From NCBI GenBank assembly GCA_946623765.1, contig CAMORL010000016.1, positions 1 to 18,118 of the forward strand: a stretch of DNA of 18,118 nt. Direction: 5' to 3'. The notes beneath the pieces were generated by a model, which ran no database searches, had not been told where the DNA came from, and saw only the letters and a program-made list of their open reading frames with translations. Each line of letters begins with the position of its first letter. The stretch's first letter is position 1. This document shows positions 5,982-12,620 of this stretch, piece by piece. The DNA is from an uncultured Clostridia bacterium. GTDB taxonomy: Bacteria > Bacillota_A > Clostridia > Christensenellales > CAG-138. The position numbers were made by a program, and so were the translations under genes.

Positions 5982-6191
5982 ATGATGCGCTGCAGTTGTC
6001 AACGTTGCGGAGCTTACATGGTTCAGGATGAAAAAGGCGTTCAGAGCCGCTGCATCTGTCCTGAATGCTTCTTTGTATGCTCGGCGTGTATCGGAACGTC
6101 CGGCGGACAGCCTCTCGATATTGATTCGCTGCGAATGCTGGCACTCCTGCGGGAAGCACAGGGCGACGGTACCGAAGAAGACGAATACTGA
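5982..6191 (+). CDS. Small cysteine-rich zinc-ribbon-like protein
   Basis: Not assigned to a known family. It has 69 residues from ATG 5982, or 68 from the adjacent ATG at 5985, which has the better spacing to GGAGG (5973-5977). Eight cysteines lie in the first 35 residues in three clusters, numbered from the second Met: C3-x-C5-x2-C8, C23-x-C25-x2-C28, C32-x2-C35. This would suit two zinc sites. The C-terminal half is an acidic helix-like stretch (DIDSLRMLALLREAQ) ending in EEDEY. No export signal is seen. The open frame extends further upstream but only as antisense of the neighbouring gene. A strong promoter and ribosome binding site support it as real. Confidence 0.75.
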   Translation: MMRCSCQRCGAYMVQDEKGVQSRCICPECFFVCSACIGTSGGQPLDIDSLRMLALLREAQGDGTEEDEY

Positions 6192-6196
6192 CGGTT

Positions 6197-6727
6197 TCAG
6201 ACGTCGATCGTAAACAGTACGGAGGGATTCGAGATCCGAAGCGTGGACAATCCTGCGGATGTGATTTCCGCAAAACCGTTCTCCGGAACGACCGTTCCGT
6301 TTACGACCGTCTCATTGGGACAGTATAAAAACAGAAACGCGTGCAGCGTCAAGGCGTGATCACCGGTCGGAAGGACGCGCATTTCGCCGCGCGCGCCTTT
6401 CAGCATCAGATTCAGATCGCGACCGCTTCCGCGGCAGAGGATATCCTCATCACCGGAAAAACGCAAAACGTCGCCTTTCGGAAGAAAGAACCAATGTCCG
6501 TTTCGTTTCAGATAAAACCCGTCGCAGAGAGGCGTCAGATACCGCGTCACGCCGTCAAGCTTTGTGAAGCGTGATTCGGGTTGCTCGACGATGGCAGAAC
6601 TGATCCGAAACTGAAAACGGCGATCTGCATAAGATCCGTCGAACGGGTAGAGATACAGTTCGGTCGTTTTTCCGCCGCTCCATACAGTCGTTTTGAATTG
6701 ATCCGGATTCAACAGTCGGATTTTCAT
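6197..6727 (-). CDS. HutD/Ves-family cupin protein
   Basis: Double-stranded beta-helix (cupin) protein of the HutD/Ves family, 176 residues, near the usual length. Motifs: WSGGKTTELYLYP (16-28), FQFRISSA (38-45), and FSGDEDILCRGSGRDLNLM (90-108), which matches the family's F-x-G-D...D-x-N-x-M pattern. Biochemical function is unsettled: HutD occurs with histidine-utilisation genes in proteobacteria and Ves is a cold/stress protein in E. coli. No hut genes are nearby here. The start is MKIRLL because GTGAGG lies five bases upstream, although the frame is open 21 codons further. Convergent with the zinc protein, only five bases apart. Confidence 0.87.
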   Translation of the reverse strand: MKIRLLNPDQFKTTVWSGGKTTELYLYPFDGSYADRRFQFRISSAIVEQPESRFTKLDGVTRYLTPLCDGFYLKRNGHWFFLPKGDVLRFSGDEDILCRGSGRDLNLMLKGARGEMRVLPTGDHALTLHAFLFLYCPNETVVNGTVVPENGFAEITSAGLSTLRISNPSVLFTIDV

Positions 6728-6732
6728 AGCAG

Positions 6733-6738
6733 CCTCAC
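6733..6738 (-). promoter_or_regulatory. Ribosome binding site fixing the cupin start
   Basis: GTGAGG on the minus strand, five bases before the ATG at 6727. The longer upstream start at 6790 lies inside the terminator hairpin of the VanW gene and is unlikely. Confidence 0.7.
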
Positions 6739-6760
6739 ATTGTTTCGTATTTATAAATTG

Positions 6761-6790
6761 AGTATAACACAAAACGGGACCGCCGTGCAA
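6761..6790 (-). promoter_or_regulatory. Possible promoter of the cupin gene
   Basis: Minus strand: TATACT (6761-6766) as -10 with TTGCAC (6785-6790) 18 bases upstream as a weak -35. The -35 would fall in the loop of the preceding terminator hairpin. Low confidence; the gene might instead be read through from the VanW gene. Confidence 0.35.
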
Positions 6791-6800
6791 GGCGGTCCCG
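6771..6800 (-). terminator. Intrinsic terminator of the VanW-family gene
   Basis: On the minus strand a 10-bp G/C-rich stem, CGGGACCGCC with GGCGGTCCCG (6775-6784 and 6791-6800), a six-base loop, then TTTT (6771-6774) followed by GTGTT. It lies a few bases beyond the VanW gene's stop codon. The T run is short, so some read-through into the cupin gene is possible. Confidence 0.85.
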
Positions 6801-6808
6801 CTGCATTG

Positions 6809-8530
6809 TTATCCCTCGCCGTCATCACCCGGATTGTCGGGTTTGGGCGTTGGATCCGGCTTCGGCGTATCGGGTTTCGGCGTCGGATCGGGATCCGGTT
6901 TCGGGGTATCGGGCTTCGGCGTCGGATCATCCGGCTTCGGGGTATCGGGCTTCGGCGTCGGATCATCCGGCTTCGGCGTCGGATTGTCGGGTTTCGGGGT
7001 ATCGGGCTTCGGCGTCGAATCATCCGGTTTCGGAGTTGCGTCCGGTCCGACGATATAGACACCGGCAAACGCCTTATAGGTAGACGTATCGAGCTTTTCG
7101 GTTTTGACAAGTACGCCGTTCAGATAATACTCTTTCTTGCTTTCATAAACTGCGCCGTTCCGGTTTTTGACTTCTTCTTTCTTATATCCGGCGGGCTTTG
7201 ATTCATCGACGATATACTCAACGGCTCCGCTCGGCTTCAGCGTCTTGGTCTTTACCGGTTTCGGAATGCGAATCTCGTCGTATTCGCCGTTGGAGTCTTC
7301 AATGATCGGAATGCCCCAGATTTCCATGGTCAGCTCTTTTCCGTCTGCTTTGGCGATGATGATGATATCCGACTTGCTGCTGTTTTCAAATTTGAAGTCA
7401 ATGATGTTGCCGGTGGAGTTGATCGTGGCGTCAAGTCCTTTCGACACATAATCCACAAACATCGAATGATTTCTACGTTCCACAATCTTCATATCCGCCA
7501 TGACAGCAGCGTTGTAGAGCGTGCTGGAAAGCTGGCAGACGCCGCCGCCGTACTGCTTGACATGTGCGCCTGCTTCATACGCGGTAGCAACCTTCCAACC
7601 GTTTGCCTTGTTGCGTACGCCGAGTGTTCCGTTTGCGGAAAAGACGTCGCCGGGATGGAGAACGGTTCCGGTGATCTTGCCTGCTCCGTACTTGATGTTG
7701 TATTTTCTGTTCTTGATGCTGCTGGAATAATTCGTGGTTTTGGTACCGCGGATCACATATTTGCCTTGGATGTCGTCAAGCTTGATCTCTGCAGCCGTTT
7801 CTTCAGCAGGCGCGGCGATCGTATCGCCGGGCTGTGCATTCATCAGCGACGCAATCAGCTGTTCACAATCTACGGTTCGACCCGGAATGTCGCTGATGAA
7901 ATCAATCTTGTTTTCATCGCTGTTGTAGGCGACGGTTGCGTTGACCGGCTTGGTGCTGTTTGCTTCGGCAAACGTATTGACGGCGGTACGCAGCGCTTCT
8001 TCATCAAACGTCAGATGCACGGGGAAATCCTGTCCCGAGGTTTTGATCCGCTCGACTTCTGCCGTTACGGCTTCAAAACCGGTGTCTTCGCGCAGCAAAG
8101 CAAATGCGTCGTTCAGAGCCTGTTCAACATCGCTGACCGTTGCAATCGATTCTCCGGAGAACGTCTCATTGACGTCGCCGAAGCTGACATGAATCTGCAA
8201 ATCCTTTTTTGCTTGTTCGATGGAAGGGAGGACGGCAGACTTCGCTTCATCCATGGTCATACCGCCGACAGGAACGCCGTTGATGGTAACGCCGTCCAGC
8301 ATGGTGATACGCTTCAGAATCGCATCGAGCTCTTCACGGTGCAGATCAGGTTCCGGCGTTACGATTGAAATCTCGTCCGAGCCGCCGTGCGCAGTTCCGT
8401 CGGAAACGATCTGCTCACCCGTACGGGGATTATAATCTACATTTGTCTGCGCATTTGATTCTCTGCAACCAAGGCAGAGGACCAAAAGCAGAGCAACGAT
8501 GGGGAATAGCCAGAGATAACGTTTCTTCAT
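6809..8530 (-). CDS. VanW-family wall protein with G5-like domain and PKPD-repeat tail
   Basis: Exported protein of 573 residues. A hydrophobic N-terminus (5-21) ends at LGC, so Cys22 might be lipidated, though the lipobox (CLGC) is imperfect. Residues about 75-245 match the YoaR-type putative peptidoglycan-binding region often found before VanW. Residues about 262-400 are the VanW domain with GGGVCQLSSTLYN (328-340). Residues about 420-490 resemble a G5 domain (VKNRNGAVYESKKEYYLNG). The tail from about 497 is Thr-Pro-Lys-Pro-Asp repeats and could span the wall. VanW proteins are named from vancomycin-resistance clusters but most, like this one, are far from any van operon and have no proven activity. 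Shine-Dalgarno AAGGA at 8541-8545. Confidence 0.92.
   Translation of the reverse strand: MKKRYLWLFPIVALLLVLCLGCRESNAQTNVDYNPRTGEQIVSDGTAHGGSDEISIVTPEPDLHREELDAILKRITMLDGVTINGVPVGGMTMDEAKSAVLPSIEQAKKDLQIHVSFGDVNETFSGESIATVSDVEQALNDAFALLREDTGFEAVTAEVERIKTSGQDFPVHLTFDEEALRTAVNTFAEANSTKPVNATVAYNSDENKIDFISDIPGRTVDCEQLIASLMNAQPGDTIAAPAEETAAEIKLDDIQGKYVIRGTKTTNYSSSIKNRKYNIKYGAGKITGTVLHPGDVFSANGTLGVRNKANGWKVATAYEAGAHVKQYGGGVCQLSSTLYNAAVMADMKIVERRNHSMFVDYVSKGLDATINSTGNIIDFKFENSSKSDIIIIAKADGKELTMEIWGIPIIEDSNGEYDEIRIPKPVKTKTLKPSGAVEYIVDESKPAGYKKEEVKNRNGAVYESKKEYYLNGVLVKTEKLDTSTYKAFAGVYIVGPDATPKPDDSTPKPDTPKPDNPTPKPDDPTPKPDTPKPDDPTPKPDTPKPDPDPTPKPDTPKPDPTPKPDNPGDDGEG
6834..7030 (-). repeat. Tandem repeats encoding the PKPD tail of the VanW protein
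   Basis: In-frame repeats encode units such as DDPTPKPDTPKP, DNPTPKP and DPTPKP. Two adjacent 36-base units (6900-6935 and 6936-6971) are identical in DNA sequence, which points to recent slippage or unequal recombination. Other units are diverged or shortened. All lengths keep the reading frame. Confidence 0.9.
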
Positions 8531-8661
8531 TTACATCAGATCCTTCTTTCATGATGATTTCATTGTACACGCTTTTTTTGAAAATACCATCCTTTTTGAG
8601 AAGCATTTACTAATAAGTTACATTTCAGGCACATTTTTTATACATCTTTCCGAAATGCTTC

Positions 8662-8700
8662 AAGCGTCTTATGCAGCTCTTATATATAAAAAGACGGCTT
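8662..8700. repeat. Imperfect hairpin of unknown role
   Basis: AAGCGTCTT (8662-8670) pairs with AAGACGGCTT (8691-8700) apart from one bulged base, around a 20-base A/T-rich loop. No gene ends here and no T run follows, so it is not a terminator. It could be an operator or fold in an upstream transcript. Confidence 0.3.
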
Positions 8701-8736
8701 TATGCTCGAAAACGTTGCATCTTTTTTGCACTTTTC

Positions 8737-8765
8737 TTTTCATAAAGCAAAAAGTGTGTTATACT
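8737..8765 (+). promoter_or_regulatory. Promoter of recX-nnr
   Basis: TTTTCA (8737-8742), 17-base spacer, TATACT (8760-8765). Predicted start near 8772 gives a leader of about 18 bases containing AAGGAG (8778-8783), six bases before the recX ATG. No LexA-type box (CGAAC-N4-GTTCG) is visible, so SOS control is not suggested by sequence. Confidence 0.68.
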
Positions 8766-8789
8766 GCGTAATATAATAAGGAGTATAAG

Positions 8790-9284
8790 ATGAAGCAGAC
8801 AGGTCAAAGAGCATTATCGCCGATGGATTACGCGATGAAATATCTGACGTTGAAGGACCGCACTGTCTCCGAAGTACAGTCATACCTTGACGGAAAGGAA
8901 TTCGGAGAAGCGGATGTGGATGCAACGGTTGAACGCCTGAAGGAACTCGGATTGCTGAACGATACGCGTTACGCGCAGCGCTTTGTCGAAACGCGGCTTT
9001 CAACAAAACCGGTCAGCAGACGCCGCCTTCGGGAACAGATGAAAGGGCACGGACTATCTGACGCGGATATCGAGGCGGCGCTTGACTCGCTCGATGCGGA
9101 ATCCGAGGAGGCGAATGCCAAAGCAGTTGCTCTCAAATTTGTACGGCAGTTCCGAACATTGGATCCGGAAAAACGCCGCGAACGCGTGCTTTCCCGGCTG
9201 ATCGCGCGCGGATACGCGTATGACACGGCAAGAAAAGCATATGAGACGGCTTTGTCTGCGGAGGACGAATGGAGCGAATCATAA
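8790..9284 (+). CDS. recX: Regulatory protein RecX
   Basis: Modulator of RecA that binds RecA filaments on single-stranded DNA and limits recombination and SOS induction. It has 164 residues and is all helical, with the three-helix RecX repeats: AMKYLTLKDRTVSEVQSYL near the start, then VERLKELGLLNDTRYAQRFVETR, then LREQMKGHGLSDADIEAAL, and a final RERVLSRLIARGYAYDTARKA. The start follows AAGGAG with a six-base spacing. The 3' end overlaps nnr by 16 bases, so the two are co-transcribed and probably coupled. recA is not in the window. The final acidic stretch (EDEWSES) is non-conserved. Confidence 0.95.
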   Translation: MKQTGQRALSPMDYAMKYLTLKDRTVSEVQSYLDGKEFGEADVDATVERLKELGLLNDTRYAQRFVETRLSTKPVSRRRLREQMKGHGLSDADIEAALDSLDAESEEANAKAVALKFVRQFRTLDPEKRRERVLSRLIARGYAYDTARKAYETALSAEDEWSES

Positions 9285-10714
9285 CGGCTGCAGAAGCAAA
9301 ACAGAAAGATGCGCAGGTGATCGCGTCGGGAATATCCTCACGCGTGCTGATGTACAATGCGGCGGAGGGAATTGCAGAAGCGGTTCGGGCAAGACTTCTG
9401 ACCGACGAAACCGTCACGGCAATCTGCGGGACCGGCAATAACGGAGGGGACGGCATCGCTGCAGCGCTGATTCTTCACAGAACGGGCTGTACTGTTCGGA
9501 TCGTTCTTTGCGGAAACGAAGATCGATGCACACCGGATACCGCGTATTATCTTCATATAGCGAGGGAAGAACATGTTCGAATCACCGGTATCTGGGATCC
9601 GGCAGAACGCGAGATCCTGATCGATGCGCTGTTTGGCGTCGGACTGAACCGTCCGATCGAGGGAGAAGCAAAAAGGCTGATTGAACGGATCAATGCAAGC
9701 GGAAAGACGGTCGTTTCCGCCGATCTTCCGTCCGGTCTGCATGCAGACAGCGGAATGATCCTCGGAGAAGCGATCCGTGCAAATTGCACGGTCACGATGC
9801 AGTCGATCAAGGCAGGAATGCTTCTCGGTCAGGGACGCGCCTGCTGCGGCGAGGTGATTGTGAATCCGCTCTATGACGATCCGTCGGACGTACGGATGTT
9901 CCGGCAGGATGAAGCCGAAATCGCGAAGCTTCTTCCGAAACGTGCGTTTGATTCTCATAAGGGATCAAACGGACATGCTCTTTTGTGCGTCGGATCAGCG
10001 ACCTATCCCGGTGCAGCGCTGCTTTGCGCAAAAGCAGCTCTCCGCGGAGGTGCGGGACTTTTGACAGTCTGCATGCCGGATCCGGTACGCCCGTTCTTTG
10101 CCGTGCTGCCGGAAGCAATCACGGTTCCGACGGGAACCGAAGATTGGTGCGTCTCCGCTTCGGAAACCGTAAGGCATGCGATGAATCGGAAACAGGCGAT
10201 CGGAATCGGAAGCGGTGCAGGAAAAGGGGATCTTACATCTGTCATCGAAACAGCGCTGCTGTCCGGGACAAAGCTCGTTCTGGACGCAGATGCACTCAAT
10301 CAGATGGCAGTTCACCGCGAACTTCTGTCCCTGCTGCATGAAAACACGGTTCTTACACCGCATGTCGGCGAGATGGCAAGACTATTGGATACGACAATCG
10401 AAGACGTGACGAGAGATCCGATAGCCGCCGTACGCACTTTTCCGTGCACGACCTTACTAAAAGGCGCGACAACATTGATACACAGCAAAGGAAGAATTGC
10501 GTTTTCAACATTCGGCAATCCCGGACTTGCCAAGGGCGGCAGCGGCGACGTACTGACCGGTTTGATTACGGCGATGCTTGCGCAGGGCATGGAACCGTTC
10601 GATGCGGCACGCACCGGCGCATACTTGCTGGGTGTTTCTGCAGACCGAGCGATGAAACTGCTCGGCGAACGCGCATTGCTTGCAAGCGATGTGATCGATA
10701 TGGTACAATATTGA
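9269..10714 (+). CDS. nnr: Bifunctional NAD(P)HX epimerase / ADP-dependent dehydratase
   Basis: Repairs hydrated NADH and NADPH: the N-terminal half interconverts the R and S forms and the C-terminal half dehydrates the S form using ADP. It has 481 residues, a full-length fusion. The epimerase domain (1 to about 212) shows GTGNNGGDG (54-62), DALFGVGLNRP (119-129) and ADLPSGL (151-157). The dehydratase domain (about 222-480) shows HKGSNGHAL (230-238), TPHVGEMARLL (363-373), LKG (397-399) and the nucleotide site GNPGLAKGGSGDVLTG (416-431) with the likely catalytic Asp427. It overlaps recX by 16 bases; GGAGG lies four bases before the ATG. The acpS and alr genes often found beside it in Bacillota are absent. 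Confidence 0.96.
   Translation: MERIITAAEAKQKDAQVIASGISSRVLMYNAAEGIAEAVRARLLTDETVTAICGTGNNGGDGIAAALILHRTGCTVRIVLCGNEDRCTPDTAYYLHIAREEHVRITGIWDPAEREILIDALFGVGLNRPIEGEAKRLIERINASGKTVVSADLPSGLHADSGMILGEAIRANCTVTMQSIKAGMLLGQGRACCGEVIVNPLYDDPSDVRMFRQDEAEIAKLLPKRAFDSHKGSNGHALLCVGSATYPGAALLCAKAALRGGAGLLTVCMPDPVRPFFAVLPEAITVPTGTEDWCVSASETVRHAMNRKQAIGIGSGAGKGDLTSVIETALLSGTKLVLDADALNQMAVHRELLSLLHENTVLTPHVGEMARLLDTTIEDVTRDPIAAVRTFPCTTLLKGATTLIHSKGRIAFSTFGNPGLAKGGSGDVLTGLITAMLAQGMEPFDAARTGAYLLGVSADRAMKLLGERALLASDVIDMVQY
10680..10709 (+). promoter_or_regulatory. Possible internal promoter touching the hflX start
   Basis: Extended -10 TGGTACAAT (hexamer 10704-10709) with TTGCAA (10680-10685) 18 bases upstream, inside the last codons of nnr. 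The hflX ATG begins exactly six bases after the hexamer, so a transcript would start on the A of the ATG. The same geometry is seen at divIC and at the peptidoglycan-binding gene. Confidence 0.5.
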
Positions 10715-10715
10715 T

Positions 10716-12503
10716 ATGGAAGATAAAAAGATTCACGGAAATATCGCGGGAATCCGCGACGTCATATTGGACGAGATGCAGACGCTCTATGATGAAACAC
10801 AGCCGAGCGGCGTGTTTGCTTCGTCCTCCTTGTTGGAAAAACTAGCCGATTATACCGGGCGCATCGGACGTGAGATATCCGTATACCTTTCACGCAGCGG
10901 TGCAGTCCGTGACGTTTCGATCGGTGACGCAACGACGGTATCCATGCCGGATATGCGTATTGTCCGCAATGCGGACCGTTTGGCCGGCGTTCGGTGCATT
11001 CATACGCATCCGAACGGAAGCGGGTATCTTTCCGATGTGGATCTCGGGACGCTCAATTCCATGCGATTGGATGCGATGGCGGCAGTCGGCGTCAGGGACG
11101 GAAAACCGACATCGGTTTACGTCGCATTTGTCGGAGAAATGGAAGGAGAGGAACGCAAACCGCTGATTTACGGTCCGATGCGTGCAGACCGTCTCCCTCA
11201 GGATGCGTTGCTGGAAGCGCTGATCGAAGCGGACAACCGTCTGAAAGCGCCTGCGTATGCCGTAACACAGGCAGAACCGGAACGCGCGGTTCTGGTCGGG
11301 ATCGACAATGACGACGGATACGATACGCTGGAAGAACTGCGCGCGCTTGCCGATACGGCGGGGGTCAATGTCGTTCATATCGAGCGACAGCGCAAACGTC
11401 CGGTCGACAACGGAACGTATGTCGGTTCCGGAAAAGCGGACGAGCTTCGTTTGATCGGCAGCGCCACGGAAGCGGATGTCTTTATTTTCGACGACGAGCT
11501 GACGGCAATTCAGATCCGTAACCTCGAAAGCATTCTGGGCACACCGGTTATCGACAGGACGATGCTGATTCTCGATATCTTTGCGACCCGTGCGACCACG
11601 CGCGAGGGCAAACTGCAAGTCGAACTGAGTCAGTTGAAATATCGCCTGCCTCGTCTTTTGGGCGTAGGCGTGGCGATGTCACGACAAGGCGCATCCGGTG
11701 TCGGCATGCGCGGCCCCGGCGAGAAAAAACTTGAGATTGATCGTCGCCGCATCCGGAGAAGGATTTATGAACTGGAACAGGAATTAAAGGAAGTTGAGAA
11801 GCAGAGGTCAATTCGACGTTCGGTACGGAAAAAGAGCGACACGCCGATCGTCGCGCTGGTCGGCTATACGAACGCCGGGAAGAGTACGCTTTTGAATGCG
11901 CTTTCCGACAGCAACGTGCTTGCCGAAGATATGCTCTTTGCAACGCTCGACCCCGTAGTGCGCGGCATCACGCTTCCGAACGGAACGCCCTGCCTTTTGA
12001 GCGATACGGTCGGATTTATCAACAAGCTGCCGCACGATCTTGTACAGGCGTTTCGCTCCACGCTCGAAGAGGTGCGAGACGCTGATCTGATCCTGCACGT
12101 CGTCGATGCAAACTGTCCGTATTATGACGTCCAGATGCGTGTTACGGAGGAAGTTCTGGAGAATCTGGGAGCAGGGAACACCGCCTGCATCGAGGTGTTT
12201 AACAAATGCGATCTTCCGGATGCGATCCCGGGGAAGCGCGATTGCGCGGTCGCGATCAGCGCAAAGACCGGAATGGGAATCGACCGGCTTCTCGAACGGA
12301 TCGAAGCCGAGCTGAACCGCACGCAGCAGAAGGTCGAACTTGTAATACCGTATGATCGATACGAAGCCATTCGTGTACTGCACGAAATCGGGACCGTATT
12401 GTCCGAATCGCACGAGGCAGACGGAACGCACATAACGGCAATGCTGGAGGAGAGTAAACTGTATCGTCTGAAAAATGCGCTCGACGGGCGTTCCGACAAA
12501 TAA
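10716..12503 (+). CDS. hflX: GTPase HflX with JAMM-like N-terminal domain
   Basis: Ribosome-associated GTPase that binds the 50S subunit and can split stalled or stressed 70S ribosomes. It has 595 residues against about 420 for the E. coli form. Residues 1-180 are an extra domain containing HTHPNGSGYLSDVD (96-109), which fits the JAMM metal-site pattern H-x-H-P-x6-S-x2-D, with Glu53 as a possible partner. The HflX N-domain spans about 190-320, followed by GVGMRGPGEKKLEIDRRRI (328-346) and a coiled coil. The GTPase has G1 GYTNAGKST (383-391), G3 DTVGF (430-434), G4 NKCD (496-499) and SAK (515-517). No Shine-Dalgarno precedes it. The nnr stop lies one base upstream (TGATATG), so reinitiation is possible, as is a leaderless transcript. 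Confidence 0.96.
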   Translation: MEDKKIHGNIAGIRDVILDEMQTLYDETQPSGVFASSSLLEKLADYTGRIGREISVYLSRSGAVRDVSIGDATTVSMPDMRIVRNADRLAGVRCIHTHPNGSGYLSDVDLGTLNSMRLDAMAAVGVRDGKPTSVYVAFVGEMEGEERKPLIYGPMRADRLPQDALLEALIEADNRLKAPAYAVTQAEPERAVLVGIDNDDGYDTLEELRALADTAGVNVVHIERQRKRPVDNGTYVGSGKADELRLIGSATEADVFIFDDELTAIQIRNLESILGTPVIDRTMLILDIFATRATTREGKLQVELSQLKYRLPRLLGVGVAMSRQGASGVGMRGPGEKKLEIDRRRIRRRIYELEQELKEVEKQRSIRRSVRKKSDTPIVALVGYTNAGKSTLLNALSDSNVLAEDMLFATLDPVVRGITLPNGTPCLLSDTVGFINKLPHDLVQAFRSTLEEVRDADLILHVVDANCPYYDVQMRVTEEVLENLGAGNTACIEVFNKCDLPDAIPGKRDCAVAISAKTGMGIDRLLERIEAELNRTQQKVELVIPYDRYEAIRVLHEIGTVLSESHEADGTHITAMLEESKLYRLKNALDGRSDK

Positions 12504-12571
12504 AATGTCAATTCGACGGAATAATTTACATTCGTCTTACATTTATTTTGCGAATGCAGACCTGCCGTGCC

Positions 12572-12600
12572 TTTTCAAAATGTGCGGATCGTGGTATACT
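12572..12600 (+). promoter_or_regulatory. Promoter of the dockerin peptidase / CotH operon
   Basis: TTTTCA (12572-12577), 17-base spacer ending in TGG, TATACT (12595-12600), so it also has an extended -10. Predicted start near 12607. The leader holds AGGGAG (12609-12614), six bases before the ATG at 12621. No terminator is visible between hflX and this promoter, only a weak CATTCG/CGAATG pair (12529-12556). Confidence 0.72.
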
Positions 12601-12620
12601 GTATCGGTAGGGAGACAGAT

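Larger units (their letters stand above)
8531..8789. other. Divergent intergenic region, VanW gene and recX
   Basis: The longest gene-free stretch in the window (259 bases), A/T-rich. It holds the VanW gene ribosome binding site (8541-8545), a possible minus-strand -10 TACAAT (8562-8567) without a good -35, an imperfect hairpin (8662-8700) and the recX promoter. CACTTTT (8729-8735) and AAAAGTG (8750-8756) form a short inverted repeat around the recX -35. No small gene is seen. Confidence 0.6.

Noticed and set aside
6834..7083. Repeat array that might look like CRISPR or a Gly/Ser-rich plus-strand protein
   Set aside because: Units vary in length, have no spacers and keep the frame of the PKPD tail in the VanW gene. 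The plus-strand translation is a by-product of the repeats.
7466..8368. 300-codon plus-strand open frame antisense to the VanW gene
   Set aside because: The minus-strand gene has clear VanW motifs, signal and terminator. The antisense product has no recognisable domain.
8710..8725. Possible LexA box upstream of recX (CGAAAACGTTGC)
   Set aside because: It does not fit GAAC-N4-GTTC spacing; only the AACGTT core is palindromic.
11807..12518. GTCAATTCGACG found twice, inside hflX and just after it
   Set aside because: About ten 12-base pairs are expected by chance in 18 kb, and no further match extends from the repeat.
12529..12556. CATTCG/CGAATG hairpin as a possible hflX terminator
   Set aside because: The stem is only six base pairs with a 16-base loop and no T run follows, so it is too weak to call.
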